This document shows positions 16,318-25,356 of a stretch of DNA of 64,000 nucleotides, piece after piece. The stretch is taken from positions 124,001 through 188,000 of the forward strand of contig NZ_FTOH01000007.1 of NCBI RefSeq assembly GCF_900156675.1, given 5' to 3'. Below the pieces are notes generated by a model, which ran no database searches, was not told where the DNA came from, and saw only the letters and a list, made by a program, of their open reading frames with translations. The DNA is from Thalassolituus maritimus (lineage in GTDB: Bacteria > Pseudomonadota > Gammaproteobacteria > Pseudomonadales > Oceanobacteraceae). The position numbers were made by a program, and so were the translations under genes. Position 1 is the first letter of the stretch; each line of letters starts with the position of its first letter.

Positions 16318-18129
16318 TCAGAGTTTATTCCAGAGAGAATCAAAATCATCTTCAATCAGAGCATCACTAACACTGGTGGCCACCTGGCGTTTTTGCTCGG
16401 ATGAGACTCCGGAAGCTCTGAACTGGAATTGCCCAAAGCTATTAGTAGACGCCAGGCTTTTGCTTAACTGATAGCGTCCGCTGAGTTTCTCATGCATCAA
16501 CTCAATCTTATTGCCGGTACGGAAGGGCACCCGCGGCAGTATGACGCTGGCAGGCTGAGCGATCGCTTTAATCGCAGGCAGAACCAGAGCGCGCATTTGC
16601 GGACCGTTGCTGCCGGTTTTTTGCAGCAGGCGGGCTATGGCGACTTCGGCACGCGGTGCCAGAAGTTCAACGCCCAGCTGAGTCCCCTGACCTCGCAGGT
16701 GACGAATCCAGCGGATTGCTCCGACAGACCAGTGGCGTACGCCGCGTTCCTGAATGCCGATCAGCTCGCCGGCCTGAATGGCGCTGGGTAGCTCACCTTT
16801 CCATTGCAGGCAATAGCCACCCGGGCTGGTGTTAATCAGAATGACGCCATAGCTGCTGTAGCGGGTTTTGGGCTCGCTGTTTTCTTCTTCTTCGACCTGA
16901 TGGCGGTTGATAAACTCAATAGCATCAAGATTCATCGCTTTGTTATCGGGCATGCGTGAACCGCCAGCATCAAACGCATCGGCCCAGACATCGTCAGACA
17001 CAGTGGCGCCGGTATCAACAGATTTACCGGCAGGGCCCTGATCAACAGGTTTCATCTTCAGGGAAACCTGATCAAAGTCGCGTTTCCCTGCCGTGTAGTA
17101 GTGCAATGCAGACAGACCGACGCAGACACTTAGTTGACCATCGGTAGGCACGCGACGGAATGAACGCTGCCAGTGGATTCCCCAGGATTGAATCGCATGG
17201 GCAATCAGGGTTTCGCTGGTCTTATCTGGCACGGTAATCCGGCCATCACTGCCTGCAGACGCATATAGCTTCAGCGCCTGAACCAGTTTTTGCGTGTTCA
17301 GGCTGCGGAAATTTATCTTTTGGTTGTCGCGCAGATGCTGGCGATACTGGCCTGGACGGTCGCGATGAAGGTTGATGATAAACAGAGCGCTTTCATCGTC
17401 AGCCGGCGTCAGTTCAGCGTGAGGTGCCCAGTATTCACATACTTCATACAGTTGTGCCAGATCCTGCTGGCGCAGGTTGCTGGGTTTCGCTGTCCCCAAA
17501 AGGTGTATGCGTGCGAAGGCGTCACGGATCGTCGATTTGTGAACATACCGCGCTTGTTGATCTTCAATAGTGATGTTTTCCAGACGGCGCGCTTCTGCCA
17601 TCAGGTAGATCTGGTTCACGTCCAGCCAGGTTCTGTCTGGCGGCTGAAAATACAGCTGGTAGGCCCGCAGAATAATCTGACTGCTGTCGACAATTGCTCG
17701 GTGAATAGCCGGTGCAAAGTGCTTGGGTGGACGGTCTCCGGCGCCAAGCAGATCAACACTGTGTGCCACTACCATTTTGTAACCGGTCGCGAGATGCCCT
17801 TGCAACGCCTGGCTCAGATTAGCGATCTTAAGTTGCTTATCATTCAGGGATACAGAGGACTGCAAAAAGTGCTTATTCAGGACTTTGCAGACCGAATGTA
17901 TATAAGGGCGGATAACTTCGAGGAGTTCAAATCGCTGTGCCGGAGGGCAGCTTAATGCGTTTAACTCGCGGATGGCCTGATAGAGGCGTCGGGAAGCTTC
18001 CCCGGTATTTGCCATTGGTAGGCTTTTGGCCCACTGTGAGAACGCCGGAAGTCCCGCACCACAGAACGACAACTCGCCTTGAGTTGCATTCGGGATATGC
18101 AATGTTATCGGTGTGCTCTGGCTGTCCAT
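16318..18129 (-). CDS. Conserved protein with C-terminal PilZ-like domain, fimX neighbour
   Basis: A 603-residue cytoplasmic protein. The long N-terminal region (about 1-420) is helical and not recognised. The C-terminal part (about residues 430-520) looks PilZ-like: VILINTSPGGYCLQW contains the [DN]-x-S-x-x-G element, followed by WSVGAIRWI and a GVELL strand. I see no R-x-x-x-R motif before it, so direct c-di-GMP binding is uncertain. I recall an unnamed gene in the same position next to fimX in Pseudomonas, which supports a functional link to FimX or pili. It is the first gene of the pair with fimX; its promoter must lie in the 151-bp gap to epmB. Confidence 0.7.
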   Translation of the reverse strand: MDSQSTPITLHIPNATQGELSFCGAGLPAFSQWAKSLPMANTGEASRRLYQAIRELNALSCPPAQRFELLEVIRPYIHSVCKVLNKHFLQSSVSLNDKQLKIANLSQALQGHLATGYKMVVAHSVDLLGAGDRPPKHFAPAIHRAIVDSSQIILRAYQLYFQPPDRTWLDVNQIYLMAEARRLENITIEDQQARYVHKSTIRDAFARIHLLGTAKPSNLRQQDLAQLYEVCEYWAPHAELTPADDESALFIINLHRDRPGQYRQHLRDNQKINFRSLNTQKLVQALKLYASAGSDGRITVPDKTSETLIAHAIQSWGIHWQRSFRRVPTDGQLSVCVGLSALHYYTAGKRDFDQVSLKMKPVDQGPAGKSVDTGATVSDDVWADAFDAGGSRMPDNKAMNLDAIEFINRHQVEEEENSEPKTRYSSYGVILINTSPGGYCLQWKGELPSAIQAGELIGIQERGVRHWSVGAIRWIRHLRGQGTQLGVELLAPRAEVAIARLLQKTGSNGPQMRALVLPAIKAIAQPASVILPRVPFRTGNKIELMHEKLSGRYQLSKSLASTNSFGQFQFRASGVSSEQKRQVATSVSDALIEDDFDSLWNKL

Positions 18130-18280
18130 GCGATCCTGCTGTTAACTTTCGGGGTTAGCGATTTATATAGCCTCTATGGCGTGTTTTTTCCAGCAATTAC
18201 ACGACATTTAACCGTTTCAAAAGAGAAATGTGAATTTCTTTTACACGAACTGACTACGCTATCACAAAATACCGGTGCGA

Positions 18281-19309
18281 TCAGGCCAGAACGGGGTGGG
18301 GACGCTTGTAGGGGTCTCCGGGCACTTCTCTCACAAGTTGTGGGACAAGGTAACCAGGCAATTGTTCTCTTATACCGAGATAGAGCGCGGTGGCGTCCTT
18401 GTCGTCGACGAAATAATGCTGCGTCCCTTCAACTTTATCTGGAAGGTGAAGGTAATAGGGCAGTACCCCCATTGTAAAGAGCTTCTCGCTTAATTCGGCC
18501 AAAATAACAATGTCATCATTAACGCCCTTCAGGAGCACGCTCTGGTTGAGAAGCGTTACGCCACTGCTTCTGAGTTCACGCAGACGTTCCGCATGGAGAG
18601 CGGTCAGCTCGTTCGGGTGATTCACATGGAGCACCATGGCGTTATCTGTACGGGTATGACTGAGCGCTGTCTGCAGTTCCGGTGTCAGGCGCTGAGGAAT
18701 GACCACCGGCAGGCGGGTGTGTATACGGATTCGTCTTACGTGGCTTATTTCATCAATGGCTTCAATCAGCTCTGCGAGGGCTGTGTCCTGAAGCATCAGT
18801 GGGTCGCCACCGCTGAGTATGACTTCAGAGATGCTGGCGTCGGCACGGATATAGTCCAGAGCCGATTTTCTTTCCTCCCGACTCAAGCGGTTGTCGGCAT
18901 AGTCGAAGTGTCTGCGGAAGCAGTAGCGGCAGTTAACGGCGCAGCCGGTTGCTGCCAGCATCAGCACCCGCCCCTGGTATTTGTGAATAATCCCAGGGCG
19001 TATGTTCGTCTGACGCTCACCAAGGGGGTCGATACTGTAGCCTGGTAGGTCTGATGCATAGGTTTCGCTGGCGATGGGCAGAACCTGTCGCAACAGAGGG
19101 TCATTCAGATCACTACGAACCATCTGATCAGCAAAGGGTCGGGGTACCAGTAACGGGAACGTCAGGGCCGGGTGGCCGGCCTTAAGAGCTTTATCTACCG
19201 GAATATCCAGATAGCTGAGCAGGCGCTCTCCATTGCGGAAAGAGTCAGCGAGAATCTGTCGCCAATCCTGCATCTCTACAGGCGGCTCTGTTCGCGTTAT
19301 GATACGCAC
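18281..19309 (-). CDS. epmB: EF-P beta-lysylation protein EpmB (lysine 2,3-aminomutase family)
   Basis: A radical-SAM, PLP enzyme that converts (S)-alpha-lysine to (R)-beta-lysine for modification of elongation factor P. The [4Fe-4S] cluster motif C-x3-C-x2-C is seen in CAVNCRYCFRRHFDY near residue 120, followed by the GGDPLM segment (VILSGGDPLML). The 342-residue length is right for EpmB and shorter than clostridial aminomutases. It is divergent from efp with a 35-bp gap, and epmA follows efp, so the full substrate-and-enzymes set is together. Confidence 0.94.
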   Translation of the reverse strand: MRIITRTEPPVEMQDWRQILADSFRNGERLLSYLDIPVDKALKAGHPALTFPLLVPRPFADQMVRSDLNDPLLRQVLPIASETYASDLPGYSIDPLGERQTNIRPGIIHKYQGRVLMLAATGCAVNCRYCFRRHFDYADNRLSREERKSALDYIRADASISEVILSGGDPLMLQDTALAELIEAIDEISHVRRIRIHTRLPVVIPQRLTPELQTALSHTRTDNAMVLHVNHPNELTALHAERLRELRSSGVTLLNQSVLLKGVNDDIVILAELSEKLFTMGVLPYYLHLPDKVEGTQHYFVDDKDATALYLGIREQLPGYLVPQLVREVPGDPYKRPHPVLA

Positions 19310-19344
19310 CTTAATTTATTACCTGACAGTAAGCGGAAGTCAAA

Positions 19345-19911
19345 ATGGCTAACTATTCTACCAACGAATTTAAATCGGGTCTCAAAGTGATGCTCGACAA
19401 TGAGCCGTGCTCTATTGTGGAAAACGAGTACGTTAAGCCGGGCAAAGGCCAGGCATTCAATCGCGTGAAGCTCCGTAACCTGCGTAACGGTCGCGTTCTT
19501 GAGAAAACCTTCAAGTCAGGCGACAGCCTGGAAGGCGCTGACGTGATGGAAGTGGACATGGAATACCTCTACACCGACGGTGAATTCTGGCACTTCATGG
19601 CTACCGACGGTTCTTTCGAGCAGCACGGCGCTTCTCAGGAAGCCGTAGGCGACACCGTTAAGTGGCTGAAAGAGCAGGACGTGTACACCGTTATCCTGTT
19701 CAATGGCGCTGTTCTTACCGTTGCACCGCCTAACTTTGTAGAGCTTGAAGTAGTTGAGACTGATCCGGGTGTAAAAGGTGATACCGCGAACGGTGGCAGT
19801 AAGCCTGCAACTCTGTCGACCGGTGCGGTTGTTAAAGTCCCACTGTTTATCAATATCGGTGAAGTGCTGAAGATTGATACCCGTTCGGGCGAATACGTCG
19901 GCCGTGCCTGA
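19345..19911 (+). CDS. efp: Elongation factor P
   Basis: Relieves ribosome stalling at polyproline stretches. The 188-residue protein has KOW-like and two OB-like domains. The loop [10 protein letters not shown] places Lys34 at the position beta-lysylated in E. coli, and both modifying enzymes are encoded on either side. The start ATG at 19345 fits the family N-terminus ([15 protein letters not shown]). The stop overlaps the proposed epmA start by 8 nt, indicating coupled translation. Confidence 0.98.
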   Translation: MANYSTNEFKSGLKVMLDNEPCSIVENEYVKPGKGQAFNRVKLRNLRNGRVLEKTFKSGDSLEGADVMEVDMEYLYTDGEFWHFMATDGSFEQHGASQEAVGDTVKWLKEQDVYTVILFNGAVLTVAPPNFVELEVVETDPGVKGDTANGGSKPATLSTGAVVKVPLFINIGEVLKIDTRSGEYVGRA

Positions 19912-20836
19912 TACGCGCTGGCAACCCTCTTGCGATCGGGCAGCTCTGGCTGCCCGATCTGCGTTTTACCGCACTATTCGTGAGTTCTTTTACGCACGCG
20001 ACGTGCTTGAGGTCGACACTCCTCTGTTAGGAAACGCGCCTGTTTCTGATCCCAATATTGAACCGATGCAGACCCGGGAAGGACGGTGGTTACACACCTC
20101 GCCTGAGTACGCAATGAAGCGTCTGCTGTGTGCAGGAAGCGGAGATATCTGGCAGTTATGTAAGGTGTTTCGTGCGGGGGAAGCAGGGCGTCGTCATAAC
20201 CCTGAGTTTTCCATGCTCGAATGGTACCGGGTCAGTTGGTCGCTGGATCGTCTGATGGACGAAGTCCGGGACCTCGTGCGGGCGCTGTTTCAAACCCGCT
20301 GGGCCGAGCTGCCCGAAGTGCGTATGAGCTACGCCAGTGCGCTGAAGCAGTTTGCTGGTATCGATGTCCATAAGGCATCGGATGACGACATCGCTGCGGT
20401 CGGTATTTCTGTCGCAGGGCAGGATCTGCAACTGGGCCGTGACGGCTGGTTAGATATCATTATGAGTCATAGGGTCGAACCAGCTTTGTCCGAAGAAACT
20501 CTGGTGTTTATTTATGACTTCCCCGCGAGTCAGGCAGCGCTTGCGAAGGTGAGTTGCGATGCCGATGGCAACCCGGTGGCAGAACGTTTCGAATTGTTCT
20601 TTAACGGCACTGAATTAGCTAATGGATATCACGAACTGACCGATGCAGAGGAACAGCGTCGTCGCTTTGAAAAAGAAGCCGACGGGCGCCCTCTGGATGA
20701 GCAGTTATTGTCGGCGATTGAACAAGGCTTGCCGGAATGCTCCGGCGTAGCCATGGGCGTAGATCGCTTATTGATGCATTTACTACAGGCTGAGCACATC
20801 AGTGATGTACTCAGTTTCGACTGGCCGAGAGCCTGA
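19904..20836 (+). CDS. epmA: EF-P--(R)-beta-lysine ligase EpmA (GenX/PoxA)
   Basis: A class II lysyl-tRNA synthetase paralogue without an anticodon-binding domain. It attaches (R)-beta-lysine to Lys34 of EF-P. Class II motifs are visible: [15 protein letters not shown] (motif 1 region), [19 protein letters not shown] (motif 2) and [14 protein letters not shown] (motif 3). The frame can open at TTG 19874, but GTG at 19904 gives MPDTRWQPS, matching the E. coli N-terminal WQPS, and overlaps efp by only 8 nt, so it is preferred (310 residues). Confidence 0.93.
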   Translation: MPDTRWQPSCDRAALAARSAFYRTIREFFYARDVLEVDTPLLGNAPVSDPNIEPMQTREGRWLHTSPEYAMKRLLCAGSGDIWQLCKVFRAGEAGRRHNPEFSMLEWYRVSWSLDRLMDEVRDLVRALFQTRWAELPEVRMSYASALKQFAGIDVHKASDDDIAAVGISVAGQDLQLGRDGWLDIIMSHRVEPALSEETLVFIYDFPASQAALAKVSCDADGNPVAERFELFFNGTELANGYHELTDAEEQRRRFEKEADGRPLDEQLLSAIEQGLPECSGVAMGVDRLLMHLLQAEHISDVLSFDWPRA

Positions 20837-20853
20837 TCACGACTGGATCAGGC
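20831..20853. terminator. Inverted repeat at the epmA/psd convergent junction
   Basis: GCCTGATC and GATCAGGC are perfect 8-bp inverted repeats with a 7-nt loop, overlapping the epmA stop. No T-run follows, so it is only a weak terminator candidate. Confidence 0.35.
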
Positions 20854-20885
20854 CAAGGCCAGAGGTAAGTCGGGTTTGAGTCAGA

Positions 20886-21743
20886 TCACGAAAGGTCCGC
20901 GATGGCCTCGCCCATTCTTACCGGTGAGCCCGCTTCAAAGGCATCCTTCCAGTCCACAACGCCTTTCGGGTGACACAGAATGACGGTCGAACCGAGTTTG
21001 AAACGCCCCATTTCTGCGCCCTTGTCCAGTGATACGTCAACAGGTGCGCCATACTCACTGACTTTGAGTTCGCGGCGCGGTGGAGCAATATGGCCAGCCC
21101 AGACGGTTTCAACGGCAGCGACGATCATAGCGCCGACCAGCACCATAGCCATCGGTCCTTTGTCGGTATCAAAAATACAGACAACCCGTTCGTTGCGAGC
21201 GAACAGGCGAGGTACATTCTCGGCGGTTACCTGATTTACAGAGAACAGGTCGCCGGGAACATAAATCATGTCACGCAGTTTGCCGGCCATCGGCATGTGT
21301 ACCCGGTGGTAATCCTTCGGTGACAGATAGATGGTCGCGAATTCACCGCCCATAAAAGGCGCTGCCCGTTTGGCATCTCCACCGAGTAGCTCAGTCAGGC
21401 AGTAATCCTGACCTTTCGCCTGAAAAATACGGCCATCAACGATTTCACCGCGCTGTGATACGGCACCGTCAGCAGGTGAGCACAGGACAGAGGCATCACC
21501 TTCGATCGGGCGTGCACCATCAATTAATTCGCGTGTAAAAAAGTCGTTAAAACAGGAGAACTCAGAGGCCGTCTGACGCTGAGCTTCGCTCATGTTGACG
21601 CCAAACTTTTTGATGAACAGATTAATGAGCGGATTTTTTACCCATTCCATTTCTGTCTCAGCCAGAGCACCCACAGCACGAGAGAGCAGGTGCTGCGGAA
21701 CAACGTATTGGCTGGCGATAAACAGATTGTCTTTAAAACTCAT
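20886..21743 (-). CDS. psd: Phosphatidylserine decarboxylase proenzyme
   Basis: Makes phosphatidylethanolamine at the inner membrane. The 285-residue proenzyme contains the self-cleavage site LGST (RFKLGSTVIL) near residue 254; the Ser becomes the pyruvoyl cofactor of the small alpha chain. Other conserved parts are NDFFTRELIDGARPI, CSPADGAVSQRG and YLSPKDYHRVHMP with the catalytic His. It starts 11 nt after the rhodanese gene's stop on the minus strand, so the two are probably one transcript. Confidence 0.96.
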   Translation of the reverse strand: MSFKDNLFIASQYVVPQHLLSRAVGALAETEMEWVKNPLINLFIKKFGVNMSEAQRQTASEFSCFNDFFTRELIDGARPIEGDASVLCSPADGAVSQRGEIVDGRIFQAKGQDYCLTELLGGDAKRAAPFMGGEFATIYLSPKDYHRVHMPMAGKLRDMIYVPGDLFSVNQVTAENVPRLFARNERVVCIFDTDKGPMAMVLVGAMIVAAVETVWAGHIAPPRRELKVSEYGAPVDVSLDKGAEMGRFKLGSTVILCHPKGVVDWKDAFEAGSPVRMGEAIADLS

Positions 21744-21754
21744 TGGGTCATCTC

Positions 21755-22582
21755 TTAATTAGGTTCAGTGCCGGTCACAACCGGTGTGTTTTCGTCATTG
21801 CCCCACTCAGACCACGAGCCAGCGTAACCCCTGATATCGAATCCCAGAATTTTACCAACCAGGTAGGTATATCCGGAACGATGGTGGGTCTGGCAGTGCG
21901 TAGCGATACGCTTAGTCTCATCGATACCCAGGCCTGACAGTAAGGTGCGGAAAGCATCCAGATCGTTAATACGTAAACCGCGGTCTTTGTCCATTCCACG
22001 GGTCCACTCATAATTCACGGCTCCCGGAATGTGGCCACCGCGGGCTGAAATCACTTTTTCACCCGTGTATTCGGCGGCTGAGCGAGCGTCCCAGATGGCA
22101 AAGTCCAGTTTTCCGAGGTTATCCAGTACCTGGGCTTTGGTGAAGGTGGCATCCGGGTTAATCGCAGTGATTTTATAGTCAGACGCCTGCGGGGTAACGG
22201 TGCCGGTTTCCTGTGGTAAGCCCGCCTGACGCCAGGCGACGATACCGCCATTAATATAGGAATATTTTGTATGGCCTATGCAGTCGAGTACCCAGATCAG
22301 ACGCCCGGCCCAGCCACCGCCTTCGTCGTCAGAGCAGATAACGTGAGTGTCAGGCGTCAGTCCCAGCTCGCTGAATACGGCTTCAAGATCTGAGACTTCT
22401 GGTAACAGACCAGGGACGGGTGTACCCGGACGTTGTAAACGTTTGAAGTCGAGGTGAACTGCACCCGGAATATGACCTTCAACGAAGGTCTCTGCCTTAC
22501 TCTGGTCGATGACCAGGACATTATCGAGCGGTAACAGGTCAGCCAGTTGTTCTGGCTCCAGCAACAAAGGGAGGTCAGCCAT
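21755..22582 (-). CDS. rhdA: Thiosulfate sulfurtransferase (tandem rhodanese)
   Basis: Transfers sulfane sulfur from thiosulfate to cyanide or another thiol. The 275-residue protein has two rhodanese domains. The N-terminal one is inactive, with Asp/Glu-rich CSDDEGGGWAGR. The C-terminal one has the active-site loop CQTHHRSGYTYLV (catalytic Cys near residue 232), which I recall as the loop of Pseudomonas and Azotobacter RhdA. It lies upstream of psd on the same strand. Confidence 0.92.
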   Translation of the reverse strand: MADLPLLLEPEQLADLLPLDNVLVIDQSKAETFVEGHIPGAVHLDFKRLQRPGTPVPGLLPEVSDLEAVFSELGLTPDTHVICSDDEGGGWAGRLIWVLDCIGHTKYSYINGGIVAWRQAGLPQETGTVTPQASDYKITAINPDATFTKAQVLDNLGKLDFAIWDARSAAEYTGEKVISARGGHIPGAVNYEWTRGMDKDRGLRINDLDAFRTLLSGLGIDETKRIATHCQTHHRSGYTYLVGKILGFDIRGYAGSWSEWGNDENTPVVTGTEPN

Positions 22583-22648
22583 GGGGGGTTCACTCAGCTA
22601 ATTATTTCGTTGGCACGAAGTGTATCTGAGAGACCACCCTGTGTCAGG

Positions 22649-24328
22649 TCACGACGTCTGTCGCGCGGCCTTATGGGCCTTACCCGCGGGTTTATTTTTC
22701 TGGGCACTGAGCTGTCGGAGAGAAGCCAGCCCCTGACTGGTGGTTGTGCAAAGTTGGCGGAATCGCTGATATTGCGCCTTCGTGATTTCTTTATTGTCAG
22801 AGTTCGCCGCAATGACAATCCCGATAGGGTCGCGATCAGCATGAACGGACATAAGCATCAGCTCTTTTGGAAGTGCATCCGCAAGCTCCGGCGCCATGCC
22901 TTTGAAATATCGTTCACAGGTGGCTGGCGTGATATGAACAGCTGCTGACTGTTTCATCAACTGACGGAGTAAAGGAGCAACCTGTAACGGGATGCTGGTA
23001 CTCGACAGAGGCATCAGGCCCTCAGGATTCTCCGAGTAAACTGTGCGCAAGGATGAGCGGTTCTTTCCTGGCAGCATAACTATTGCATGATCGATTCCTA
23101 TGCCCAGATGGATACCTTTTAATACGCCCTGCATCAGGTAGTGCCAGTCACCGAAGCTGGCAGGAGACTCAGATAACTGCCCCATCAACTTAGAAAGGTA
23201 TGCGCTGCCGTGATGAGCAGGCTTGGCTGTTGATTGGGTTTCGGGCGCTGACACTTCAGCGGCATCGGCCTCTGAGCGTACTTCAGGTCCTGTCTGCACG
23301 ACCTCAGCTGGCATGTCCGCGCGCGAAGCTGCAGCTGCAGGCGCAGCTTCTGGCACGGGCGTCCATTTAGGGTAAGACAGCGCCTCAGGTTTCGGTGTAG
23401 TCAGCAACGCGATACCAGAGGCCAGAGCTGATTTCCTCAGGCGCGCTTCATCGAGCTGTATTTTCCGGCTCTCGCTGACCAGTGTTGGGTACTGCCGGCC
23501 CTGCGCATGACTACTCAAAGCGAGCCAGCGGTGGCTTCGCTCTCCCTCCGGGTTCATATGCAGGTGCCATGCGGTGCCAGCGGCGGTAAGTGCGAGCATA
23601 GAAGCGCTCTGGCTTTTGTGAATCAGCTGCCGCCCGGTGTCCAGGTCTCTCGGGTCCTGTTTGCGCAGACGTCGCCAGTCTTTGCGTTCTGGCAACTTAT
23701 CGCGCTGGAACATATCGGCAACGGGCTCAGGCAGATTATGCCGCCGTACAAGGCGCTTCCAGTTCTCGGGCGAGTTGCCGAATACCTTGCGAGAGGCCGT
23801 TCCCAGATCATCTCCTTCGCTCAGGTAATGAAACCAGTTATGGCTGGATTTATCGAGTAACAGCCATGGCCATAGAATCGAGTTTGCCAGCATGGCTGAC
23901 CAGTACGCTGTGCTGGTAGGGGTGCCTTTCGCACTGGCCCACTGTGCAGCCAGACAACCGGCCATGTGCGCAGTGTATAGCGCCTGTCGATAGACCTTTT
24001 GCGAGGCATCCTTTGGATGATCTTCAATGACCGGGAGCTTTTTCACCAGAATAATAAGCTCCTGCATACCAAGCAGTGCCAGGCAGTTGTAGACGCCGTG
24101 AATCTGTTCGCGGCAACCGGGATTGTGGTTGACTGCCTTCTGTAGCAGGTGCCAGCAGAGTGCCGGGTCTCTTTCCGCAACAGGCACCAGCGATTCAAAG
24201 CTGACCTGCGGATTTCTAAGTTCGACCCTTAACGCATCCCGCGTTTCTTTCAGGATCGGTAAGTCACGGAACGCCAGTACGGCCTCCCATTGGGCGGCGC
24301 TGGGCGTCTGGAGCGCAGAATTCTGCAT
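22649..24328 (-). CDS. HDOD-domain protein with C-terminal GAF-like domain
   Basis: A 559-residue signalling protein. The N-terminal region (about 15-210) is an HDOD-type helical domain (FRDLPILKETRDALRV, AVNHNPGCREQIHGVYNCL, ALLGMQELIILVKKL) lacking catalytic HD residues. A charged, Ala/Pro-rich linker follows (about 330-385). The C-terminal part (about 385-545) looks GAF-like (GIDHAIVMLPGKNRSSLRTV...). HDOD proteins often act in motility, biofilm and stress signalling; no ligand can be assigned. It is divergent from motAB, which suggests a regulatory connection (inference). Confidence 0.7.
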   Translation of the reverse strand: MQNSALQTPSAAQWEAVLAFRDLPILKETRDALRVELRNPQVSFESLVPVAERDPALCWHLLQKAVNHNPGCREQIHGVYNCLALLGMQELIILVKKLPVIEDHPKDASQKVYRQALYTAHMAGCLAAQWASAKGTPTSTAYWSAMLANSILWPWLLLDKSSHNWFHYLSEGDDLGTASRKVFGNSPENWKRLVRRHNLPEPVADMFQRDKLPERKDWRRLRKQDPRDLDTGRQLIHKSQSASMLALTAAGTAWHLHMNPEGERSHRWLALSSHAQGRQYPTLVSESRKIQLDEARLRKSALASGIALLTTPKPEALSYPKWTPVPEAAPAAAASRADMPAEVVQTGPEVRSEADAAEVSAPETQSTAKPAHHGSAYLSKLMGQLSESPASFGDWHYLMQGVLKGIHLGIGIDHAIVMLPGKNRSSLRTVYSENPEGLMPLSSTSIPLQVAPLLRQLMKQSAAVHITPATCERYFKGMAPELADALPKELMLMSVHADRDPIGIVIAANSDNKEITKAQYQRFRQLCTTTSQGLASLRQLSAQKNKPAGKAHKAARQTS

Positions 24329-24491
24329 GGAGAGAGTGTTCCCGGTTTGTTAAACGGTCATTTGTATCCTTTACTTACTATAGTCGTGATGCGTATTTCG
24401 TCCCGTGTAATCTGTGTGTCTTTTTTGTCACGGAAGGGTTTCGGTTCGCATTCTGAGTTAAGTGCGGAGTACCGCTGAGGAAATTGGCTGG

Positions 24492-25343
24492 ATGCTATTT
24501 GTAGCAGGTGTCGTGATTGTTTTTGGCAGTGTCCTGTATGGCTATGTGATGTCGCATGGTCAACTGCTGGCATTGTGGCAACCATTCGAGATACTGATTA
24601 TTGTCGGCGCCGCCTTCGGTGCCTTCCTTCTATCGAATCCATGGCATGTTGTATGGTCATCATTTCGTCTGATTCCGAAGGTGATCATGGGCGGCAGTGT
24701 TCCTAAAACCATGTATATGGATGTCCTGGGCCTGCTTTATGACATCCTTAACAAAGCACGGCGTGAGGGCATAATGGCCATTGAAGGCGATGTCGAAAAT
24801 CCTGATACCAGTGCTCTGTTTGCCCGTTATCCGGCCATTCAGGCGAATCATGAGCTGGCTGTCTTTATTGCCGATTACTTCCGTATTATCGCTGCGGGAA
24901 ACCTGACATCGTTCGAACTTGAGTCTCTGATGGATCAGGAGATCGAAGCACGTATGCACGAGCTTGAGCAGCCGGGGATGGCGGTCAGCAAAGTGTCAGA
25001 TGCCCTGCCGGGTTTTGGTATCGTGGCGGCTGTACTCGGTATTGTGATTACCATGGGGGCGATTGGCGGCGACATTAACGAGATTGGTGCTCACGTTGCG
25101 GCCGCGCTTGTCGGTACCTTCAGTGGTGTGCTTCTGGCGTATGGTCTGGTTGGTCCGGTGTCTTCTGTTATGCGCCATATTGCAGAAGAAGAAATCAAAC
25201 TCTACGAAGCAGCGAAGGCCTGCATCATAGCGTCGTTGAACGGATTACCGCCTCAGCTGGCAGTAGAGTTCGGCCGTAAGTCATTGTTTACCCATAAACG
25301 TCCGACCTTTAACGAAGTCGAAAGCAAAGTGCGTAGCCGCTGA
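24492..25343 (+). CDS. motA: Flagellar motor stator protein MotA
   Basis: Inner-membrane stator subunit that, with MotB, couples ion flow to flagellar rotation. The frame opens at a GTG (24462), but ATG 24492 follows an AGGA box and gives MLFVAGVVIVFGSVLYGYVMSHGQ, matching the family N-terminus (283 residues). Four TM segments are visible; TM3/4 include GIVAAVLGIVITMGAIGG and AALVGTFSGVLLAYGLVGPV. The cytoplasmic loop between TM2 and TM3 has the charged residues that contact FliG. motB follows after 13 nt. No flagellar structural genes are in the window, so this is a detached stator pair. Confidence 0.93.
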   Translation: MLFVAGVVIVFGSVLYGYVMSHGQLLALWQPFEILIIVGAAFGAFLLSNPWHVVWSSFRLIPKVIMGGSVPKTMYMDVLGLLYDILNKARREGIMAIEGDVENPDTSALFARYPAIQANHELAVFIADYFRIIAAGNLTSFELESLMDQEIEARMHELEQPGMAVSKVSDALPGFGIVAAVLGIVITMGAIGGDINEIGAHVAAALVGTFSGVLLAYGLVGPVSSVMRHIAEEEIKLYEAAKACIIASLNGLPPQLAVEFGRKSLFTHKRPTFNEVESKVRSR

Positions 25344-25356
25344 TGAGTGATGACTG

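Noticed and set aside
17290-17955. 221-codon plus-strand frame opposite the PilZ-like gene
   Set aside because: No start signals and no similarity recognised; the minus-strand gene continues through it in a conserved gene order.
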